Source of the DNA: Magnetospira sp. QH-2
GTDB lineage: Bacteria; Pseudomonadota; Alphaproteobacteria; Rhodospirillales; Magnetospiraceae
DNA length: 64,000 nucleotides
Reading direction: 5' to 3'
Assembly (NCBI RefSeq): GCF_000968135.1
Contig: NZ_FO538765.1
Span: 2,926,001-2,990,000 of the forward strand
Part shown: piece after piece, positions 59,470 through 64,000 of the stretch
How the letters are laid out: every line of letters begins with the position of its first letter
Position numbering within the stretch: the stretch's first letter is position 1
Translations under genes and position numbers: made by a program
The notes under the pieces: generated by a model
Databases searched by the model: none
Seen by the model: the letters and a program-made list of their open reading frames with translations, nothing else
What the model was told of the DNA's origin: nothing

Positions 59470-60970
59470 TCATTTTACATCTTTCCAATCAAATATGGAA
59501 TTGATGATCTTGCCATTTCTGATGGTCAGTTCTCCGATCAAATTCCGCTTCCAGGGATCACTTGACACCGGAAACGATTGGGCACCACCTGCCCGTTCAT
59601 AGTCCGTGATGGTGTCGCGGGTCAGACCGATGTCACCTGAAATCAGCCCCTGCGGAACCGTTGCCAGGTTGGAAGCGGGGTTTGAGGACCCACCCCCTTC
59701 GGCGAAATCGTATGTTTCGCCATCCAGTCGGTGCTCGACTACCCCCCGGACGATCACCTTGTCGCCCTGCCGGGTCAATGTAAGGTCGCCAACTCCCAGA
59801 ATTTTGTGTTTTCCGAGCGCCATATTCTGGTCTGACGGATCGAGAGCGTCATAGGGCTTTGCCCGCGCCTCCCATTTCATGCCTTTGATACTAAGGGTGG
59901 GTTGATCGGATTGCAGCCAGGATTGAATGTCACCAAAGCCCGATTGGTCATTCAGATCTCCACTTAGCCAGGACTCGAAATGTCCCTCCGTCTTCTGTTG
60001 GGCATTCGCCGAGGGTTCATGGTGGCGCACAAAATCACTTTCCAGGGTCACCGGCCTGCCACTGCCTCCGAGGTAATGCTTGAGCAATTGCGCCGCCACC
60101 GGTTTATTATTCTTTTGGCCTTTTTCGAAAACGCTCCACAGAGTCCTGTGTGTCTCTTTTTGGCGGGCGGTTCAGGAGGGGTCGAGTTGTTTTGGCGGCT
60201 GCCAATCCATGCCTTCTGTCGCTGTATCGAATTCATCCGGGCCATTGGGCACGCCAAGCTCGGATTCACTCTTGCCGGAGTGCCGATCATCCGATTCCTC
60301 GAAAGTATCGTCACCGCTGCCGCCGATGAGATGGTCGGTTCCAATGCCAACGGAAACCCCATCCATCCCTTCCGATGCTGACAAGACATCCCCTTCCAGC
60401 ATTCGGAGATAGGACTCCTGTTCCCTTCCGTCGAGACTACCGAACTGGTCCTTGAAGTTCTCGACCTCGCCGGGGGTCCAGTCCCTGTCGCGACCATGGG
60501 TTTCCAGGCGTTTGGTGAGATCGGGCGCGCGGGTGGCGTCACCCGCCGAGGGCAGCAGAACATCCGGATCATAGGCCGCTACCGCCTTGGCCCGGGTGCC
60601 GGAACCTGCATTGATATGGGCATCCACCTGGCGCCGGTCGTCTGCCTGCATGCCGCCATTGCCGCGCGCCGATTGGCCAGACGAGAGATCGATCTTGCCC
60701 GGGTAGGTGTTTTTGTACCATTGGTCCACTTTCGGGCGGACCTTGTTGTTGGCCGGATGCCCGCTCTGGAAGTAGCCCGGCGAGGTCTGGGCCATCAGCG
60801 CCTGGGTGGCCGACAGTCCTCCACCGGAACGGTGTCGACGATCCGGTCCGCCTCGGCCTGGGCGGTGACAGGGTGGCGTTGGAAATCGCGCTTGTAATCT
60901 TCTTCCGAGCCCACCGGCTTGGGAGGCGACTCCTTGTCGGCCTGCCTTCTGGCCCAAGAGAACGCCAAGA
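59470..60970 (-). pseudogene. Toxin-family gene with module 2, a frameshift and an in-frame TGA
   Basis: The coding sequence reads KPVGSEEDYKRDFQRHPVTA to VPVED, then loses one base near 60813 relative to the copy at 19.26 kb. It resumes ATQALMAQTSPGYFQSGHPA, VDQWYKNTYPGKIDLSSGQS, YDPDVLLPSAGDATRAPDLT and LIGGSGDDTFEES (RTX-like), and stops at TGA (60174-60172) after PPKQLDPS. The same frame then continues with ETHRTLWSVFEKGQKNNKPV and a 200-residue tip (LGVGDLTLTRQGDKVIVRGV; LIGELTIRNGKIINSIFDWK). A GTG at 60099 could restart. The tip is unidentified. Confidence 0.75.
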
Positions 60971-60978
60971 GGTCGAGA

Positions 60979-61007
60979 TATTAATTTGTGGAGTGTCACC
61001 GCAATCC
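60979..61007 (-). repeat. Single cassette-boundary motif
   Basis: Minus strand GATTGCGGTGACACTCCAC followed by AAATTAATATC. It lies between the end of one toxin-immunity unit (61085) and the start of the next (60970). Confidence 0.75.
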
Positions 61008-61084
61008 GATGAGGAATGCTACAACTTCTTCAGCGCCGCCGGATATGAAACCAATTAAACGCAACACGCTCTAGTGGTGGGCGT

Positions 61085-61948
61085 TCATTCTGTGGTGGCG
61101 ACGGGCTCTTGTTCCGGCTCTCTCCAGGGCTCTGCGATATCTGGAACGAAATAGTAGTCAGACCTCACAATCTCCGCCTTGTACGAGCCGATTGCTTTAA
61201 GTGTTTCGTAATTCAAAATCGGCTCAATAGCGCCGCTGGCGCCCTCCCAATGCAATCCAACCTGTACGCGTGCTCCCGTCTTCTCGACGAAAGAGTGCCA
61301 TTCCGGCGCTGGCGTTCCGAGACGCTCGAACAGGCGCTTGAGTTGGTTTTCCGTAGAGGCGTTTTCATCTTCGCTATTGATATTCAATAGCCATGCGTTC
61401 ACCCGTTGGACGCGTGTTTTGCCCGTGGCCTTCGATACGGATGTCGTGCCTTTGACCAGTGCACGCGTCGGCAAACCCCAAAAAGACGAAACTTCGTCCG
61501 GGTGTGGGCCATAAACACAGAATGAGACGTCTTGTATGGGGCCATGATGATTGCCATGGTCCCAATCCGCCGTCATCTCGAATGTGACCCCGGGGAGGCA
61601 AAGGCGCCCCAGGTCCGATGAGGAGATGCGGGGTGGACTGGCGCCAACGCGGCCAATCCATTGCAGCGTGATGGTCACCTTGGCATCGTGATTAACAATC
61701 TGTCCCAAGATCGGGAGAACGTCTTCCAATGCTTCTTCGAGAACGGAGAGATGGTCCCTCGCATCAAGCCCGTAGAATAGGTCCGAGGTGTCGAAACGAC
61801 CATTGCCCATTACGCAATGCCATTTCTCGACAATGTACCAAAAGGGTATCTTTTCAAGAAGTTCGACAGACGTCGTTTCGGAAGGTTCCAACACGACACC
61901 AGCATTGACCATCAAGGTGCCGTCCGAAGATGATAGCCAATGGCTCAC
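61085..61948 (-). CDS. Predicted immunity protein, possibly two DUF4279-like halves
   Basis: 287 residues, no signal or membrane helix. Its ATG overlaps the toxin stop (ATGA), so it is translationally coupled to the toxin. Two halves show a similar strand pattern: VTITLQWIGRVGASPPRISS...GVTFEMTADWDHG and ARVQVGLHWEGASGAIEPIL...YKAEIVRSDYYFVP. The SxDLxxLcLPG...FEMTADWD element recalls DUF4279, a domain often found beside toxins; this naming is tentative. A boundary motif lies about 80 bp past the stop. Confidence 0.6.
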   Translation of the reverse strand: MSHWLSSSDGTLMVNAGVVLEPSETTSVELLEKIPFWYIVEKWHCVMGNGRFDTSDLFYGLDARDHLSVLEEALEDVLPILGQIVNHDAKVTITLQWIGRVGASPPRISSSDLGRLCLPGVTFEMTADWDHGNHHGPIQDVSFCVYGPHPDEVSSFWGLPTRALVKGTTSVSKATGKTRVQRVNAWLLNINSEDENASTENQLKRLFERLGTPAPEWHSFVEKTGARVQVGLHWEGASGAIEPILNYETLKAIGSYKAEIVRSDYYFVPDIAEPWREPEQEPVATTE

Positions 61949-63190
61949 TGCACTTCATCCAGTATATTTCCCAGAGGTTCACCACTTTTCGGATCGTATG
62001 CATCACCAGTGGAAAAATCAAGATAGGCTGATTCTCCTCCCATCCCACCAGCTTTTTTCATTTTTTCAAGTGCGCGACCGGTTTTCCTCGGATCCAATCC
62101 AAATTTCTCGGCAAAAGCTCGTGCTTGTTTTTTATCGTCTCCATTGGCCATTTCCTGGATATTCAATTGTTCAAGCTCATCAGACTGGTCCGGATTCACG
62201 TGAGCCGTAGGCCCGGACTGATCGGATTGATCGGGATACACGGTCGTGCCATCGCCTTTATCAGGCCGAGGGGCGGGATTGGGTAGGGTTTGACCTGTCT
62301 CGGGCGTCGGGGCCGGGGATGGCGGCACGGGCTTTTGCGGTTCGGCCATGTCGGTGCGAGGGGTGGCGTTGTCGCCGGGGCTCGGCGGCGGAACCGGGAG
62401 CCCTTTGTAGCGAATGCCATTGGGGAAGGCTTGCTGGAGTTTCTCGCTGGCCCACTGACCGAGAGTATTCAGTTGCTCTGTCCGCTCCTTGTGTCCGGGA
62501 ATCATCTCGGGTGGGACCGGCAAAGGCAATGGCCCCGGCACCGGGACGACGCCCCCGGCGTTGTGAATATTCGGGTCCTGGTTGGAGTTGGGCACCCTGC
62601 GTCCCTGGGGATCGTAGGTTCTGCCCTGCTCATCCACGGGATGGCCGGGCGGAAGGGGAGATTGGGAGCCGGTTTTCGTCTCCGAGGATTGATCCAAAAG
62701 CGCCAGCCAGGCCGACTCGTCGTCACGGCGTTGGGGCAAATTCTGAATATAGGTTGAGCCCATATGGAAACCGTATTCCCTGGTCTGGGGGCCGCCGCTC
62801 CCTTCGAGCGTGTCGGTTCCGCTGCCACCGGAAACCCCATCCATCCCGTCAGGTGTCAGACCGGCATCCCCCTCCAGAAACCGGAGATAGGCCTCCTGAT
62901 CCTTTCCGTCGAGGGCGTCGAACTGGTCCTTGAAGTCCTCGATCTCGCCGGGGGTCCAGTCCCTGTCGCGACCATGGGGGTCCAGTCCCTGTCGCGACCA
63001 TGGGTTTCCAGGCGCTTGGTGAGATCGGGCGCGCGGGTGGCATCGCCCGCCGAGGGCAGCAGAATGGCCGGATCATAGGGTGCCACGGCCTTGGCCCAGG
63101 TGCCGTTGGAAATCGCGCTTGTCGTCCTCTTCCGAGCCCACCGGCTTGAGGTCCTCGGGCCGGTTGGCCAGGGAGGGACGCAGGTTGAAT
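61945..63190 (-). pseudogene. Toxin-family gene frameshifted by a 26-bp tandem duplication
   Basis: The 5' scrap reads RTERFNLRPSLANRPEDLKP, VGSEEDDKRDFQRH. After a deletion the module-2 tail follows in another frame (VAPYDPAILLPSAGDATRAP), then a perfect 26-bp duplication (62953-63004) shifts the frame again. Beyond it one frame stays open: GEIEDFKDQFDALDGKDQEA, GGSGTDTLEGSGG (RTX-like), VDEQGRTYDPQGRRVPNSNQ (WYD-type repeat) and a Pro-rich linker. The small tip is KKQARAFAEKFGLDPRKTGR, ALEKMKKAGGMGGESAYLDF, YDPKSGEPLGNILDE. That tip recalls the domain called polymorphic toxin type 33 (from memory). ATG 62844 might still start a short product. Confidence 0.7.
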
Positions 63191-63193
63191 CGC

Positions 63194-63532
63194 TCAGTCC
63201 GGACGGGATGTCTTTCTAACACCCAGGTAGGCAGCACCCCATGCAACAAGCGCGATCAATTGCAAAGGAGTGCCACCAAAAAACATTATTGCTCCATAGA
63301 CCTTTAGGAACATGTCCGTCAATTGGCAGGGATCTCCGTTGTGCGTGGCATTGTGTGGCTGCCCTTCTTTTACATAGTGGCAAAATTCTGCATGGGAGTT
63401 TTCGAGAAACCCGACAGAGAGAACCAACGCGCCATAGGCTACCGGAACCAGGATCGACATAACGACTGCAAAGTGACATATTTTCAGCATAAGACTAGGT
63501 TTGAGTTTATGAATTTCCACATTTCTAGCCAT
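63194..63532 (-). CDS. Small membrane protein, predicted immunity to the lysozyme-like toxin
   Basis: 112 residues from ATG 63532 (MARNVEIHKLKPSLMLKICH), which overlaps the toxin gene end by 8 bases. Two membrane helices (FAVVMSILVPVAYGALVLSV and IMFFGGTPLQLIALVAWGAA) flank a loop with several Cys/His (SHAEFCHYVKEGQPHNATHN). A membrane or periplasm-facing protein suits protection against a cell-wall-degrading tip. No family recognised. Confidence 0.55.
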   Translation of the reverse strand: MARNVEIHKLKPSLMLKICHFAVVMSILVPVAYGALVLSVGFLENSHAEFCHYVKEGQPHNATHNGDPCQLTDMFLKVYGAIMFFGGTPLQLIALVAWGAAYLGVRKTSRPD

Positions 63533-64000
63533 CGGGGCGATCCTTGTTCCAAGGCCTATCTTTATAAAGCCTTCCAATATACTCACCGAAATCACTGGTT
63601 TTTTCTCTGCCTGAAAAATTCCAGATTGATCCTATTTTCGCAGCATCAGTTGGCCCTTCAATCCTTTGACCAATTCTTTTTATTAGAATTGTTGCAGCTT
63701 CTATATTATCCAACGGGTTTTCAAGCCTGTCTCCCTGTTTTTCAATAAGAGACGCCCATTCATCAGGGTTAATGTTCATTGGCATCACGGTGTCGGAAAA
63801 ACCAATGCGATCCAAGAAGTCATTCGCACCATACCAATGTCCACGTGCATTCTCCGCCCACATTACGGCACGAATAAGGTCTGGATCGACCTTGTGTTTT
63901 TCGGCCATTTTTTCGATGGTGCGGTCGTGTTCCTTCACAGCATCGTATCCGAGCGAGGGTTTCTCCCAAAATTTTCTTTCATTGTCAGCTTTTGGGTTTC
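63525..64000 (-). CDS. C-terminal end of a polymorphic toxin with lytic-transglycosylase-like tip (partial)
   Basis: The frame is open to the window edge, reading NPKADNERKFWEKPSLGYDA VKEHDRT before the visible tip, so the N-terminal part lies outside. The tip IEKMAEKHKVDPDLIRAVMW, AENARGHW has the helix and catalytic-Glu context (A-x-x-x-xEN) of SLT/lysozyme-like domains. Then come NPLDNIEAATILIKRIGQRI (the N-x-x-AA helix) and IWNFSGREKTSDFGEYIGRL, like the terminal N-x-G...Y...Y part of transglycosylases. It is predicted to cut peptidoglycan. Confidence 0.65.
   Translation of the reverse strand, partial: NPKADNERKFWEKPSLGYDAVKEHDRTIEKMAEKHKVDPDLIRAVMWAENARGHWYGANDFLDRIGFSDTVMPMNINPDEWASLIEKQGDRLENPLDNIEAATILIKRIGQRIEGPTDAAKIGSIWNFSGREKTSDFGEYIGRLYKDRPWNKDRPDG

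Noticed and set aside
60172..60174. Selenocysteine readthrough at the in-frame TGA
   Set aside because: No SECIS-like hairpin is apparent and the codon lies in a Pro/Gln-rich linker, not in a redox motif; a nonsense mutation is simpler.

Overview
The window looks like a chromosomal segment of a GC-rich alphaproteobacterium, most likely in or near the Rhodospirillales. Evidence is the order ftsE-ftsX-YdcF-plsC beside a zinc-ribbon (MJ0042-type) protein, argH-lipoprotein-lysA-DUF4175, a B12-dependent ribonucleotide reductase, and comF-grxC-carbon-nitrogen hydrolase. No rRNA, tRNA or CRISPR array was seen. Genus is not decidable from the sequence alone.

Three blocks of ordinary housekeeping genes are present. 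Block 1 (1-18.95 kb) holds greB, a bacteriohemerythrin, a TlpA-like protein, argH, an LptM-like lipoprotein, lysA, a DUF4175 protein, ftsEX, YdcF, plsC, nrdJ with an intein in its catalytic cysteine motif, modA, a DUF985 cupin, a GST and gloB. Block 2 (28.6-36.4 kb) holds a methyltransferase, sfsA, map, radC, a phosphate-binding-like protein with a PAS histidine kinase, and leuA behind a leucine-rich leader peptide. Block 3 (43.6-50.6 kb) holds a sulfotransferase, a nitrilase-family hydrolase, grxC, comF, a fatty-acid desaturase, and a Spy-like periplasmic protein divergent from an OmpR-type two-component pair.

Between and after these blocks lie three islands (19.0-28.4, 36.6-43.5 and 50.7-64 kb) of what I read as one polymorphic-toxin family, nearly all on the minus strand. 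Each unit has a shared near-identical module ('module 1', about 110-130 residues, containing RRLHWAEDYWTNEDIQTE; or a second one, 'module 2', containing SPGYFQSGHPANNK), a variable linker with short RTX-like GGSGxDTL motifs, a different C-terminal toxin-like tip, and a small downstream gene that is the likely immunity gene. Tips include two colicin-E3-like RNases, a bacterial RNase A-like domain, a permuted papain/NlpC-like domain, a methyltransferase-like domain, a lysozyme-like domain and several unidentified ones. Only the unit at 26.2-28.4 kb has a full N-terminus and a candidate promoter. The others begin inside the shared module, like orphan cassettes.

A short same-orientation motif (minus strand GTTRCGGTGACA followed by an AATTA stretch) sits at almost every cassette boundary and is locally tandem. 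Many units are broken by IS30, IS5, nonsense codons, a one-base deletion, a 26-bp duplication and internal deletions. The locus therefore looks like an actively recombining toxin-tip reservoir with heavy decay.
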